From the NCBI RefSeq assembly GCF_028389875.1, contig NC_084702.1, positions 40,609,053 through 40,673,052 of the forward strand: DNA of 64,000 bases, read 5' to 3'. Source of the stretch: Rhea pennata (lineage: Eukaryota > Chordata > Aves > Rheiformes > Rheidae). Each line of letters begins with the position of its first letter. The first letter of the stretch is position 1. The notes beneath the pieces were generated by a model. The model was not told the DNA's origin and ran no database searches. It worked only from the letters and a program-made list of their open reading frames with translations. Of the stretch, positions 1 through 14,289 are shown piece after piece. The position numbers and the translations under genes were made by a program.

Positions 1-2079
1 TGACTAATATTAATCAGTGCTTTACCCTTTTCAAAGGACAGTTGGGGCTTCTATGAAATCATGGAGTTGCTAAGGAGGGATGATTTAATGACGGGTCACG
101 TTAAGCTGCAGCGCAGAGCCAGGCATTTCGTCTCGCGAGCTGGCGCCCTGGCTCCGCTGCGCCACGGGCAGAGCGGCCGCGTGCGTTGGGCAGGTTCGGA
201 CGCCGGGGCACAGAGCTCGCGGCTTCCCAGACCTGCGGTTTGTTTGAATTTCTCAATCTCCGTTTGCTGAGAATTTGACTAAACGGTTTCACCAAGCCCT
301 AGTCAGCAGGTCAAAATGTACTTCCACCCAAAGCTGAAAAGAGACCTTTGGTGTTGCTTATGGCTATTAAATGTTTATCCTCCTGGTGTTTTGATTTCAC
401 GTTTCCAGGAGTTGCGTGGCAATTTCAGATTTCAAGAGAAGAGGGTTTGTGATGGGTCCTTCGATGAAGGTATGCACAAGGTGCTCTTTCACAAATGTGA
501 CTTTTGGATATTTTGGTTTTTCAGTTGATGTGCACAGACAAGGCAGCAAGCACTGGCTGCTGCTGTTTGATGTATTTACATCAGCGAAGAAGAAATAATA
601 CCAGTGACCCCTCACATGGGCCATGCCTGCTTGTTGCTCTGAGCACTGTTTTGTAAATAGTGATGGGAGTTTCATAAAATGTCCTGCACCCTTGTTTGTA
701 TAGGTATGTTCCAATGATGCTAAAACAGAAAATAGTGACTGTTCCTGCATCTTGATGTAATTTAACCACTAGGTTATGAAGACCCAGATGGCTTTTCCCA
801 GTGTACAGCATCTTCATGCCAATGTCTGTCTTTGCAAACAGTTATTTTCTCACTGATCTCTTAGATGAAGAGAATTCCTGTGAATTGCATAATTTCAAGT
901 AGAAAAAAATGTAGCGAGCAAATATATCACTGGAAGGGCCCAGATTATGGAAAGAAAACAACGGGTGTTCCTTCTTCTCTTCTTGCCAGCATCAGTATAT
1001 ATTCTGTATGTACATCACACAGTCCTGCTCTCCCGGGAGAATGACTCCAAATCCAATTGCTTCCACCACTGCTATCTCCAAGATTAGTTCCCCCCTCCAA
1101 TCACCATGGCAGGTGATAGGGAAAAGAGCAAGTGACAACTCCAAGGGCTGGAGCTGTCACCTTTTGATGATTGAGTAGTAGAGAAAGCACTTGAAGGTGA
1201 AGGAAGAGGAAAGCTGGAAGAGAAAGCAACAAGCAACAGAAGAAGGGGTGAGGGGGAAAGAGAACTGGATGAGCAATCGGTGGCAAAGACTGAAGAGGTA
1301 GGAAGTACGGCATCCCAGGAAGGGGAAGGCTTATCAGATGTCGCAGTGGATTGAGATGGTGTCGGTTCCTTAACCTAGAGGATTTTTTTTTCCCCCCTGG
1401 GGGCACAAATATACATTCAGCTGATCTCAGATGTCAGGTAAGAGAAGTTTCTCCTGCTTGTTATGACCCAGATCCTTTCATTTCTATAGCGACAATGACT
1501 CAAAATATTATATATATTCTGATGATCTGTAGTGTTATCATTAAACTTCCTGCAGCGTGAACGTTAAATTTCTCAGTACCTTAGTCATATAGATAAATAT
1601 TATTACTAAAGTAGAGCAGAGCCACCAGGTGGGAAGCAAAAAGCCCACGAATGGAGCCCCTCAACCTAAAGGGCGCAGAAGAGGCACCCCGGCTCTTGCT
1701 GAAACGGCGACTTCTCGCTTGCAAATCGGACGTGTGTTTGCAGTAGCAGCTGTTCCCTTCCTGCCTAGGCGCCCCGCTCCTGCGAGTGTGTGTCTCGGCG
1801 AACATGGGGCTCTGGGCCCGAAGAAAACGCAAGGAGAGGAGAGACCCAATTGGGTTCAGCCTATTCCTGCTCTTTCTCTGATTTTCTACCGCTATCCTCG
1901 TCCTCTGTGCTTGCCCCCACCTTGCTGAGGCTTCGTGCTGAAGGCACAGTTGCAGAGAGCTTCACCTGCCGAGGGGATTTGTGGTTCTTCACCCTCCTCC
2001 TAAGGCACTCCAGAGATGCCCTTGCTGTGGGGCATCCCGACAGTGAGAAATCCCCGCGCTGACTCTGCTTGCTGGCTTC
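1..2079. other. Gene-free stretch
   Basis: Apart from the CpG patch near the start, holds a purine-rich tract (about 1190-1330) and ordinary sequence. No exon or repeat was recognised. Confidence 0.6.
110..240. promoter_or_regulatory. Small CpG-rich patch with TCTCGCGAG
   Basis: About 130 bp rich in CpG, including TCTCGCGAG at 131-139, nine of ten bases of the TCTCGCGAGA element found at some TATA-less promoters. No exon was recognised next to it. Confidence 0.35.
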
Positions 2080-2620
2080 TGTTTTTGAGCTGCGCCATCA
2101 AAAGCGCCCTAGCTGCCGGTCAGCACGAGCGGCGGCGTGCTGCTCGTCGGGCTGTGAACTAGGCTGTGGCAAGAGGAAGGCGTGCTGCGTTTCCTGGAGC
2201 CAGCGGCACGTTTTCGGGTTTCCTCCTGAGAACTGTTTGCTCCGGTGTGACCAGCCCTCAGGCGCAAATCCTTAATGACCGTCCTCTGTCCGCAGGTTGC
2301 CTGCCTGTTGCCATAGTAAGTCACTCGGATTTAATCGAGTGCGCGAGGAGGGGAGACGCCGCAGCGCGCTCGGTGAGGCGACCCGCGTGCAGCTGCCCCC
2401 GCAGCTCCGCTTTGGGGCGAGCTGCTTCTGCGCCCGCGAGGGGCGCCTTGGCCGCGGCGCCCGCTTCGGCTTCTGCGGGGCCCCGGCGTCCGGCGAGCGC
2501 GCGGCCGCGCCGAGATCGGCCCCGGCTAGCGCTGCCTCGGGGCTGGCGCGCGCGGGCCGCGTCCCGCGCTTCCCGCCGGCGGCGCGCGGGGTCGCCCGCT
2601 TTGTCTGAGCTGGCCCGGAA
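2080..2620. promoter_or_regulatory. Orphan CpG island
   Basis: Strongly GC- and CpG-rich, densest at 2330-2600. GTTGCCAT (2307-2314) and ATGGCAAC (2694-2701) lie on its two sides as inverted RFX-type half-sites. Open frames here are long only because of base composition, and none resembles a known protein. Could be a promoter of an unrecognised non-coding transcript or an enhancer. Confidence 0.6.
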
Positions 2621-3214
2621 AAATCCTCCCTCTTACAAATATTTTGACCTGCCGCTGGGTTGTAGGAGTCTATTCTTAGCAGCGAATGGTACTATGGCAA
2701 CTGTCCCCGCAGCGTGACACGGGAGCGAGATTTCTCTCTTCTTTTAATCCGTAACTCCCAAAATACCTTCTGCACGTCCCAAGCCACCTGGCTTTTCCCA
2801 CCTTCTTCTGAGCTGGGGAAGCAGCTCCTACCCAATTTATTTCTTTTTTTCTAGTTCAGTCTGAGGCAAAGCTATCTTGAGCCAATTTAAGCAGATCTGA
2901 AATTATATACTGGGTCCCAGCTGTCATAACCTATATTGCAGGATGTTCCCCTTGCTTTCCTGTGACACTTTCCCAGTTGCTCATATGATCGCTTTTCCCC
3001 TCAGGACTTGCTAAAAAAATTCTCTGATATGGCTTCTGTCACCCACTGTATCGCCCTTTTAGAGAGTACCAAAGGGCGTTGGTCAACCTGAGATCTAAAT
3101 AAGCTTCGGTCTACACATTTTTTTAATCGATGCAATATGTTAACCTCTAAATAACTAAAGTGTCTGTTCAAAGCCTCCTCTGACGAGGCACTCTTGTGTT
3201 TTATGAACCGATTT

Positions 3215-3720
3215 GTCCCCGTTGCCGTAGCGGGAGCCCGGGGCGCCCGCGGCTGGGGGAAGAGCCGGGCGATGCCTCGCAGAGCGGGGAGCCCGGCGCG
3301 CTGCTCGCGCCCTCGGGATCAGCTGCCGGGGGCTCGGGCCCTCGCGCACGCCGCGCGGCGGGGCTAGGGAGAGCCGGAGCGCTTGGGCGCTCGCCGCCCG
3401 CGCCGCGTCCTTCGGGCGCGCGTTTCTCGAGGACCCGGCAGCGAGCGGCAGCCGCTGGTACCGGCGCTCGGTTGCTGCCCCCCGCCCCTCGCAGCAGCAG
3501 CCGCCCGCGCCGGCGTCTGAAAATCAAGAATACGAAGGAGGGGGGGGGGAGAAAAAAAAAAAAACAAAAAAAAAAAACAAAAAAAAAGCAAACCAGGGAA
3601 GGGCCTTTGGGCCTTTGAGCGCAATTCGGACCGCTCTTGCCTTCGCACGAGCCGGCCGCTGAAGAGCGGCGAGAGGGAGGCACAGCCGGAACGCAGCGCA
3701 ACGGCAGTGGCACCGTGTAA
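3215..3720. promoter_or_regulatory. Orphan CpG island, interrupted by A-rich tract
   Basis: CpG-dense at 3225-3520 and again, more weakly, at 3625-3715, either side of the low-complexity tract. No protein similarity recognised in any frame. Confidence 0.55.
3541..3590. repeat. G9 run followed by interrupted poly-A tract
   Basis: Nine G residues, then A runs broken by single C residues, just downstream of a CpG-rich patch. Low-complexity tract, likely length-variable. Confidence 0.9.
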
Positions 3721-6700
3721 CCGTGTATTCCAGCCTTCCCTGACCAGAAAGGGGCTGGAAATTTCTTTTTTCGGACAAGACCAGGTATTTTTAAAACATT
3801 TAATGCAGTACGCGTGCGTCTTTGTGCAGGCATTGATGGTTTTATGCGATGCTTTCTGTGTGTTTTGTCCTCCAAACCCATTTTAACTTGCGAAAATTGA
3901 GATTTTTTCAAGCCATAGCCAATTACATAACAAATAGTACGCACAAGCGTTTCAGTCTCGTCTTCAGCGGGCTCAGCATTTGTTCTCCGAGTGCAAAAAG
4001 GTACTCCATCATTCCCCTGCGAGAGCTCCTGGAAAAATTTTCCCCTTTAAACCTTTTTCCTTCGGTAACTCATGCTATCTGTGACAAGCTGCTGTGTGTG
4101 TGCCTTCATATAGGAATCATTTGCAATGACATCTTGTTCCTGTAGAAACACATTTATTTTCCGCGGGGAAACCCGTACAACGGATACATTTTATTCCCCT
4201 GCGTTTGTCACCTTGAAAAGAGTCTCTCCGGTTCGGTCATCTTCCCGTCTCTGTGGAAAAGCGTCCTTTCGTTCAGCCTCTAGCGATCCTGTGGGATCTG
4301 CTCGATCCTAAATTAAGGTGTGGGTTTTTTTTGTTGTTTGTTTTCCCTTGCCCTCCTCTCCCTCCCCGTTTCAGTGGTTCAGCGGCCAGGCCGGCGGCCC
4401 GGGGGGCGCGCTGCGGGAGGTGGCCTGCGCGTTGAAGTCGTTCCTCGTAGGAGCTGCCAGCTCTGCGTTGTCGCCGCGGTGTTTAAAAGCACGTGTTTGT
4501 TCAGCGCTGGTATGAGTTCGAAAAGATACCAAAACAGTAGCGCCTGATTTAGTGCCGGCTTGAGGAAAATGAAAGATTGGATGGGGCTTTGCTCTGTCTG
4601 CTCCCTGCTCTTACCAAATACGCAGCACGTTTCCTACTCCCCACGTCTTTCCTTACGGCTTCTCCGAGCTCCTTTTTAACTGCTCCTCCTGCCGACGTGG
4701 AGGGAGCTACAGCTGATGGGTTGTATCATAGTAACGTTCCTCAGAGGTTGCCTAAACGCTTCTCTCTCACGTTCCCCTCCTCTTCTAGTTTAAGTGCTGT
4801 TTGTTTTCACGCGTTGCTAGGTTTGAAGTTCGGATACGTGTGAGGGCTCAGCTGAGTCCTGCCTCCACCTTTGAGCTGTTTTAAGAAACAGAGGAGTGGG
4901 TGTTTCATGTTTCTGCTTTATTTCCTGTTAGACAACCCTATGAATGACGAGGTGGTTATTTTCCCGGGGACTATGGACCATAAACCGCTCGTCTTTGCTT
5001 GCAATGTGAGTCATGTTCCTAGGGAGGTTCTTCTCGCCTGGAAAAAGGTGATAAAGAAAATCTTCTGTGTCAATAGAAAACCCCATGTATTTCAGTTCTT
5101 ATTAACCTAAGCAGCTACTTATCTTTGTCCTGCAGTGCAGTGTGAATGCTATCTAGTCCTACTGTTTAGAGAAGACTCAGCCGGTGGGATGGTAGGAAGG
5201 TCACAGCAGAAAACAGAAAATCATCACAACTCCTTGGGAACCAGTTACTAAATCCCTTTCTAGAAACTTTCTACAGCACCAGCCCTGTGCACACAGTAAT
5301 TTCTTATTTCAAAAAAGAGTGACTAATGTACAGGGTACCAAGAATAAGCATTTTATTAGTGTGTCACTTTTTAATATAACAATTTTATGGTCTAAATGCA
5401 CTTCAGAAGCAATTATCTCTTGTAATATGAGCTCTGGATATAATGGAGATAGAATAAATGTCTCTGTAATTAACGACAATTTAAACTGCTGCATCGAAAG
5501 CTCTTTGCCTGCGAATTTTTTCACGTGCAGCTATGTCTATGAGGCTAACGTGTTTTTCATGTTTGCACAAGCTACAGTAGGCAATTGCCAAAAGGGATGT
5601 GCAGTTGCTGGCTTTCACGGCTAGATGCCAGAGCTGCTGCTTTGGGGGCTGATGCCTGGGGCACCTCTACTTCACTCCAGCTCATCCCAGAGTTTATGGG
5701 TCTGTTGTTTTGCAAATCGGGCCAACTTTGAAACATTTTTCCAGCAGGATCTGGAGGCTGACACAAAGCTGCTGATGTGTGCATTCCTGGCAATGCTTTT
5801 GGCTGGGGAAATGCTGAATTCAAACGCCGCTCCTGTCTTCCAGGTATGCATGGGCAGCAAAAGTACATTTTCATCACCATCATCTTGTTATTGAACCCCT
5901 ATCCAACAGGGCTCTAGAACTGCCATATAATTGCCTATTATACTTAACTGCCACATAACCACATCCTTTATGTATCCTTTCCTTTAGGAAAGAGGCCTTT
6001 TCTGTGCTAGAAAAGGTCTTGTGGTTAGAAGTTTCTCTATTTGTCTGGAGACTCTTATGGGTACATGTTCTCTGCCTCTAATATCTACCCAACTGGCCAA
6101 GGCAAAGCATATAGAAACCTCAGCCCTTTATCAGCTAACCTAGTGTCAGGCATCCTAGCCTCATAACAAGCCCTCTAGTAAGGGTTAGACCTGCGTGGAG
6201 CTAATGTGCCTGGAAAAACATGCCCTTTTCAACCAGTGTGGAAGGGCATCTGGGAAAACTAAGAACCTTCTCGGATCAGCTAAAGTATGTTTTTTTAAAA
6301 AAAGACTGGTCCCACCTGTGCTGACAGAGCTACCCCAACACACAAGTTCAGCAATGCTGGGATTTTTTTTTTCTTTCTTTTTTCTCCCCCCTCTGCAGAC
6401 TAGGCCAAGGCTATGCACTTTCCTATGCAACAAACGTGGAGATGTTAAATTTGCTGATCGCTGGCTTCTGCTAGCTAACCTATTTATATTTGCCAGTTTG
6501 GAAACACCATGTAACTACCACCTAGTTCACAGGCCCATTGGAGCTTGATGCCAGAGGGTCCTTTCAGTAACCTTGTGCAACCTCTGGGTAACTCCAGTTT
6601 GGGATTTTGAGCCAGCCACCATTAGGCAGAGTTCAATATTTCTTGTTTGCATACAGCACAGCTAGTGTAAACCAGGACGGTAAACGTGAGGGCTCAGCAA

Positions 6701-9700
6701 AGGAGAAGCCTCCCACGCAGTCGTTAGCTGGCTCTCACACAAGAGAGAGTGTGTAAAGAGTCTGAGTTAATTTTAATAAATTTTATATAGGCGTGTGAAA
6801 ACTTTCTTTTCAGAAGAATACAGATGGAACTGAAAGATTATGATTTTCTCTTACTAAAGCCAGTGTGAAAATTGGGAAGTTCTCTTATCCAAAACAGTCA
6901 AGTCCCTACTTCTGCAAAAGCACAGCGTTGTTCTTCAGGCTATTGTATGACAGAGCATTTCTTGTTAATCAAATTATAGTGGTTGCAAGTGGGGGGGAGG
7001 AAGGCAAGGGACCTCTGAAGTAACAGATCTGCTGGAGTTGGAGCAATCTGGTTTGAGCTATAAAATTCCTGGAGGGAAGTAGTAAAAACCACCCAGGTTT
7101 CAGAGCTACTTGTTGTGCTTAGTACTGGGTCACTGTATATTTAGCAGTGCTAACACAAACCACAGAAAACTGTAGAGTGGAAGAAAAAATTCCTCCAAGT
7201 TACTACAGAGGAGGAAATAGGTGGAGGTTTGCCTGAGTGTGTTCCCAGCTGCTGCCATTTGCTGCAGATAAATCAGGGAACACTCTGGTGTGTTCTCTGG
7301 GCTTTAGGAGTTCAGTGGACTTGGAGGAGGTCTATAGTTTTGGTCTTCCATCTTTGGTGGGAGCTGAAATGAACTGCAGCAATTGCACTGAGAAATTGGA
7401 CTTAGGGAAGGCGGAGGGGGGGGAAGGTGTTCTCTGCGTGTTGTCTTTTCCGCTCCCCTGAGCAGTGGATAATATTGCGTGGCTTGCAGGCATGATGTGC
7501 AGGATAAGGTGGTTCCCTTAAAATTATATCAGCTGGGTATTCACTTCATGTAGTAGCGGGTCATGTTGTGGTGACAAGGTAAAATGAGAATGGATGCCTC
7601 TCAGAGATTTTCTTAAGGCTTCTTTGGTGCACTGTAAAGTCATGGTTTTGTGGCCAGACCCTTCTGAAGGCAATGAACTGTTCTGACCATCCAAGGATGC
7701 TACCGGACCTGCTTTGGATGTGATCCTTAGTTACAAGCGCAGAGCGGATCGTTGCCTGCTATCTTTCTGGAAGCATTTTTGACATGGTGAAGAGAGCTCC
7801 AAGTCCTTCGGCAGCCCGGGAGACAAACCTTCAGGCACTTCCTTTACCAGTGCATTTTCTAGCTGCATTCTGAGCTGGAAGGAGCACCTTTCCACTTGTT
7901 GGTTCTTGGGTGCTTTAGGAAGGTGCTTTTTACAATATGGCATCCACCTTGCATGGTTCCTAGCCCATACGGTTTTCCAGTACCCTCACCAGTGAATTTG
8001 CAGGCAACATGCAGATTTGGTGGGTACTGAATTCCTGGTGCCACAGTGCTCCCCGTGATGGCCAAAACGCAGGAGTGTCTTTGTGTTCTGAATGGGCCAC
8101 TGCTGGAGGCAGGGGAGGATATCTGAGCATGGTTAGGTGATCCTCCACTCCTGCATGGTGGGTCTGCATTTCTCTTTTAAATGTTTGGCCTTTTCTAGCT
8201 ATATTGTGCTGTTAGAATTGTAACACTCAATTCTGTTGTTTCTGTCCATACTTATTCTCTTCTCTGTGCTGTACATAGTGTGGATTTACTGTAGGTCCTC
8301 TAACTTCTCCTCAGTTCAATTAACTGCTGTATAATCCTGTTTTTAGGGGGTTTTTTGGTTGTGTTTGTATGTGATGTGCCACCCCCTCTGCCTTGCAGCA
8401 TCCTCCATGCTGTATCCCAGTATGGGTTCTCCATTCAGATGCTCTCGCACACTTTTCTCTCTGTTCTGGTACATCAGCTCTATTCTTATTCAATCACTTT
8501 TTTTTTTTTTAATGTTACTAAGCACAGCAATGCAGCATGGAGAGCTCCTCTATCTCTCACATTCATCTCATACGTATTTGCTGTTTGAGTTTTAATTATC
8601 CATTGTTATCTTTATCCCATTACACTCAGCTTATTAAATTGCTCCTCTATCACTGTTTTACTGAAACACATCCTAAAGCTCGTGCATCAGACACCCCTCA
8701 GTTCTTTGCCATCAAAGCAATTGTTTCCTTTTTAAATGAATTCATCACAGTAATATTTCTGCTTGCTGAGTCTATTCTACCTTGAGCACTCCTCCCTTCT
8801 TTTCTGATCAGTGATTTTGTAACCATCTCTACCAGTGAACATACCCTCCTTGGAAAGCAAGAGGTGATGATGCTTCTTGACCCTCCATCCGTTCTCATGC
8901 TGAAAACTACCTCTGGTGACAAACCATGCTGAGACTCTCTACCCTTCTGTGCTTCTCCCTTCACCTGCCGGTGTAAAGAAACTCCAGAGAGTAAATATCG
9001 CGGGCAAAGTGCTGCCACCCTCTCCTGCTTTGCAGAGCTCACAGTAACATGTAGCGTTTCACCTGGGCCTCGCTAATGCCAAAGTGGCTGTCAAGATGCG
9101 GAAGCTGCTCGTTGCACATATCGGCTCCCAAGCACCGCCACTGCCACCACCATGACTTGCAAGAGACCGGGGCTGGGGACGCGGTGAAGCACCTCAGCTG
9201 CTGACCCATGCCACTTCCCAGCAACCTCTCAGTGCAGACGCTCTGCTTTCTGCCCAGCCGCCGACACGTTTCTTGGGCGAGGTGGGCTGACTTCTAGATG
9301 CGCCGTAGATTAGAAAGCTGCTGAATTTGAACGCTGACCTTTAGCTTTCCTCCCACCTCTGCTGATGCACAGTTGAGTTTCACTCATAGTGCAATTTGCA
9401 AAATTACTCTGGGTAAGATCTGCAAACGTTTCCATCAGTCACGAATCTTGCAAAACAGCCCGACTGGATCGGTTTCACTTGATGTGCTCTAATAGGAGTA
9501 AACCTCACGGCAGTCAATTTTGGGAAAATCTGCCAGCTACTCTTGTTTGTTTAAAAAAATTACTCCCCAAGAAGCTCTACAAGTCTGAGTTATTAGATAT
9601 GTTTGCTGACGTTCACATTAATTCTCCTCTCCCCCTTATGGAAAAATATATAAAGTGTTGTAACTGAATGTTTTGATCTAACTTTCACAGCAAAAGACAC

Positions 9701-12428
9701 ATTTAAGCTCTGGCTACGTTTGTTTCATCTCTGTAAACAGCAGTATAGCCAGAAAGACTAAATTAGAGGTGAGGTTAATATTTGACTAATCTGAATTAGA
9801 ATAAAGCTTCAGAAATCAGGTAGTACCTTAGTGCTGTGACATTCGCCCTCTAAAGATCTGGGTATGAGCGATAACTAGAGATTCAGCTCTGATTTTGATA
9901 ATCCTCATTTACAGGCGACTGCGCAAATCTCTAGACTGCCACGGCAAATTGCTAATGCTTTGTGAACAAGTGCGATGGGATCATTGGCTCGAACTCCCAC
10001 TATTTGTCTTTTCGACGAAGCTCGCTTTTGTACCAGCATTCGTGCCGCACCGAAGGTTCGGGGCCGTTACGTGGTCGCTCCTCCAAAGAGCGATGCTAGA
10101 CCCCACGCTGGCTCCCGTCGGTCCTCCCGCTTCCCCTGCGGCGAGGCTCCAAGGCCGTGGGAAAGGGAGAGCGCCGAGCCAAAGGCACCGCTCGGGAGCG
10201 ATGTGTGGGTTAAATCCGCTTAATGACTGTTTCCCCCGTAATGAATTCACCCAGAGAAGAATAGAATTCGCTCCTAAATCTTAAAGCTGAATAACATCTC
10301 AATTGATTAGACAAGGTATAAACAAGTAAGTCACTCAAATAGGACATGTCGATTAGTGGAGGCAAAGCTCCAGCATTATTTCCGTGACAGAGCAGTCTGG
10401 ATTGGCTTGCTGAAGCCTCTTCCACTGATTTCCTGAGATGTTGTCTGTGATTTTTTTTTTTTTTTAACATTTTGGCACCTTCTTCTGCACAGATTTAGCA
10501 CTAAAATTATTCATTCTCTGAATTCTTTGTAGTATTGAAAAGTTGTTTTTGTTTCATCAGCTGCTTAAAAATAGGGATGAGATGCTTTATTTAAGTGGGT
10601 ATCTTGATTATATTCTGGAATCATCTGTGGAACCTGTGGCTCTGCAGTACTTTACTTTCCAGTTTGTAGATCACATCTTCATGTACAGATCTGGCGTTTT
10701 TTCCCCCCATCTCTTCTTTGGGCAAATCACTCGGTGACATCACGCATTGTGAATTCTCAAATCCTTACTCATATCTCAAAAGCTGCAAAAACACTTCCTT
10801 TCACATTGCAGGAACATGAAAGATGGCCCCTTATCCTCCTAGATATAGAGCTATGCCACAAAGGTCCATGCTTCTGTGCCTCATGGGCTTGATGCTTGCA
10901 ATGCATGGAAATGAAACCATGTTCACGGGATTGGGTGTGCTGCAGCATCAGCTGAAATCAGCTATTTGAGGTGACATGGGAATATCAGCTTAGTGCTCTA
11001 CTTTCTTACGCTCTTAAAACTCAAGCAGTCAAGACTTCCAAAGCCAACATGGTTTGGCTTGAGCTGTTGGAGTGGCTGAAATGTCTTTGAAAGGGCATGT
11101 CTGAAAATCAGTCCCAAAGGACTGCTAACAACAGCATCTGACCTCCTGGGCTCAAATAACAACCTTCTAGAGCCTGGTCCACACTAGGAAATTCTGGAAT
11201 TTCTCCTCCATTTTTCCTTGCGCCCACCCGAAATGCCCTTATTTAGAGCTCCTCTGTGTGGACCTTGTTCTCCCTTACCTTGTTTTTCCATGGCAGAGTA
11301 TTCGTATGAAACAATTTTGGAGTACCTCTTGCATACGAGAGCCAAACTCGTTGAGCAGTCCTATAGTAAGCTTTCTGTTGAATGAAGTAAATACTCGGAG
11401 ATTCCTACATTTCAGGGACGGAAAGGTAGACAAGCTCACAACCTCTCAACACCTTCTGTTGAAGCTCTTTGACTAGAAGAGCCTTCTGCACAAGGCAGAA
11501 AATGGGATGACCTGGTGGATGACAAAAATGAGCCATGGAAACACTATCAGCAGGTGCACTGCTGTTAGCTGACTGGTACGTCCCTTGTACCGGGGGCATG
11601 CATGGCTGCAGGGCACTGTTGCAAGGTGCCTGCCATGTCAGGCAGGCTCTGCAGGTGGGTGAAGGGGAAGCGTAGAGAGCTCGTGGTTTGATTTGGCTCG
11701 GATGAGGAGATGCTAGATGGTTTCTCCTAGCAGAAGCATAGTCAACTTAACTGATGTGAGATGATGGGAATAAGTAATTTTAATGGTTGCAAGGTGGAGA
11801 TCCAGCCTTGGGGATTCCCAGGGGCAGGACGCCGCTGCAGGGCTGTGCCATGGGAGAAGATTGAACAGCGAGGGCACCCAACCTTCCTCCCTGTCTTGTC
11901 TGCTGGGTGGCTCCCGGGAAACACGTCCCTCCCGTTCGACGTCTTTGCTGTGCTTCTAGCAGAGCTTCTGGCAACGTATTAGCTGATGAACAGTGTAAAA
12001 TTAACAGCGTATGAATCAAACTTGAAGAACGATCAGCAGTCTATAGGTGCAATTTCTAAATAAATAAATGAATGAAATGTATCTGGTTGCTCTTTTGAAA
12101 GAGCTCTGGGACCCCGTTAGCTGGGGCGAAGCACCAAAGAGCAGACAATAAAGGTGAAAAGCAAGTTGCTCTACGGAGGTGGTTAAGTAGAATTAAACCT
12201 GTGATTACGTGCTGGGGGCGCACGGGTATGAATCACAAGCCACGCTGCCGTTTTCAAAATGAGTGCCGCAGTGAACTAGACCACGCTATCATTTTAAACA
12301 GCATAAATGGGGCTTAACCTTGCTCCTTTCTATCAATCTGGCTTGATTATAACTTTTTGAAGAAGTCGCTAATTGTTAGGAATGCATTTTGCTCTGTTTT
12401 TTCAGAGCACGCTGCTGCTGAAGTATTT

Positions 12429-12439
12429 GATGAGTCATC
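12429..12439. promoter_or_regulatory. AP-1 site inside an 11-bp palindrome
   Basis: GATGAGTCATC contains consensus TGAGTCA. It sits in a non-repetitive AT-rich stretch (12280-12500) that could be an enhancer. Confidence 0.3.
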
Positions 12440-14289
12440 TAATTGAACAGGGATGTGTGTCATTATATAAGGAGAAAAACAGATTAAAAGTACCACACCA
12501 AAGCATATTCCAATTCTGATTGTGGTAAATAGACTTGGGAATGTTTTGTCTTATTAAAACAAAATTTAAACATGTTGTTAGGCTGGAAGATTTGGGATGT
12601 TAGTTTAAACATATACAAACAAGTGGAAAAAAATGAAAAAAAAAATCTTGTTATCTATTGATCTGCAGGAATTTGGAATGCCTTCTGATATTTTTGGTGT
12701 CAGAAGTTAGACGCTTCTCCTCTTTTCTCAGCCACTAAAGGATCTGATATGCCTGGAAAAGCCACAGAGAAGTTGCTTGGAGCATGAGTGATGTTTCCAG
12801 TACCGTTTCCAGACGCTAAAGCAGCAGGTGGTTGTAGCACTAGGGTGAACGTGGGGCCAGGGCAGTCTCCTACGGCGGGTGGCTGGGCTCGCACGTGCGC
12901 GAATGGCAGAGGCAAACAAGAGCCCCCATTAACCTTTTGGTAAAGCCCTGCCTGCTAATGATGTTAGGGCTATTAAAATTAATAAGCTGCTCATATCCCG
13001 TACTTTGGGTAGAGGTAAAATTGCGTAGGCAGCATTTCCTGAGGAGGTGGGACGGGCACAAAAGCTCTCCTCACGTCGGGGGGTTAGTAAGCGCGCTGGC
13101 ACGAACGCTTGGGTAGTGCTTCAGCCTCTCCTGCCTCCTGTCCGAGTCACCATCGCAGAGCAGCACCTTTAGCTGTTAGGAAGAGCACTGACGTTGCAGA
13201 GGTTAATTCCAAGTTTCCCCAAGTTGTCTCTGCACAAAGCTGAATTTGATTTAAGTCCTGCCTTTAGGTTGCATACAATCTGCAAGCTTTAGCCTGCAAC
13301 TAATAAGCTCCCTCTCAAAGCCAGCACTAGGTACTGCCCCCGTAGGTGTTCAAGGCTGCTCGATAGCCTGGTAGCCCTGGGAAGCCCTGCGGGTTTTTAT
13401 GGGACCTGCCCCGACGAGCGGCCAAGCGCGCTGCCGGCCCAGGAGCACCTGGGTCTGCACCCTGGCCGGGGCCGTCTGTGGATTTCTGGCTCATGTGGCT
13501 CCTTCTCAGCAATTCCTTTTCCCCCAGATAAGGGACTCAGTCCTGTCCCTCCTCCCTGCCTCCTTTTCCCCCACAGGAATAAATCTCCCGGAGAGCTTCC
13601 ACTCTCCAGGCTTTGGGCAGAGGAGTCAGTCTAACATAACTTGGGCTCCTGAAGACCATTTTTCTATTTTTATCTCCTCAGTTGCTCCAGGGCTTATGGC
13701 CCCTCATACTTCTCAGTAAGTTATATTTAAATGGTACTTATATGACGCAGCAGGTTTGTAAAAAAAGCCACAGCTGCATAAACAGAGTCTGTTGGGATCA
13801 ACTGACTGAATTCAGCCCAGCTCTTCAGTCTGCTGTTAAATCAGATCATACTTGTTTATACAGGTTCTTGTACACGTATCATAAAGCAAAGCCTACCTTA
13901 GAATGCTTAATATTTAATTTGCAGATAAGGAGAACATATGGGCATTCCTGGGTAAAAACTACACACACTGCTTGATTTAAATACATAGATACCGAACAGC
14001 CTGCATGAAACATTCAGAAAAAACAACAGCTGAGAGCCATACTGAAAAACGCACGTAGGAATCGGGCATGTGCGCAAGCTGGGGTTATAGCAGCAGGAAG
14101 GCGTTTGCACCCTGGAAATATATCTGACTTGCACGCACAGTGATGAGCGTTTGCGTGCAAATGTAGGTGGTCAGTCTTTGTGCAGCTCTTGGAGGGCTCC
14201 CCGTTTATGCTGGGCTTAACATATAAATATCAGGATGCAGCTTTTCTACTAGTGATAAGCAGTTGCTTATTTTAGGATGAGTCTGTGTT

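Noticed and set aside
2166-2717. 183-codon frame over the 2.3 kb CpG island
   Set aside because: Same compositional artefact; no domain or splice structure supports it.
3201-3944. 247-codon minus-strand frame
   Set aside because: Runs through the A-rich low-complexity tract and a CpG island, giving phenylalanine runs and Arg/Pro-rich stretches that are not protein-like.
7731-8169. Series of minus-strand frames suggesting a decayed gene or element
   Set aside because: No domain or repeat consensus could be recognised, and joining the frames would need unsupported frameshifts.
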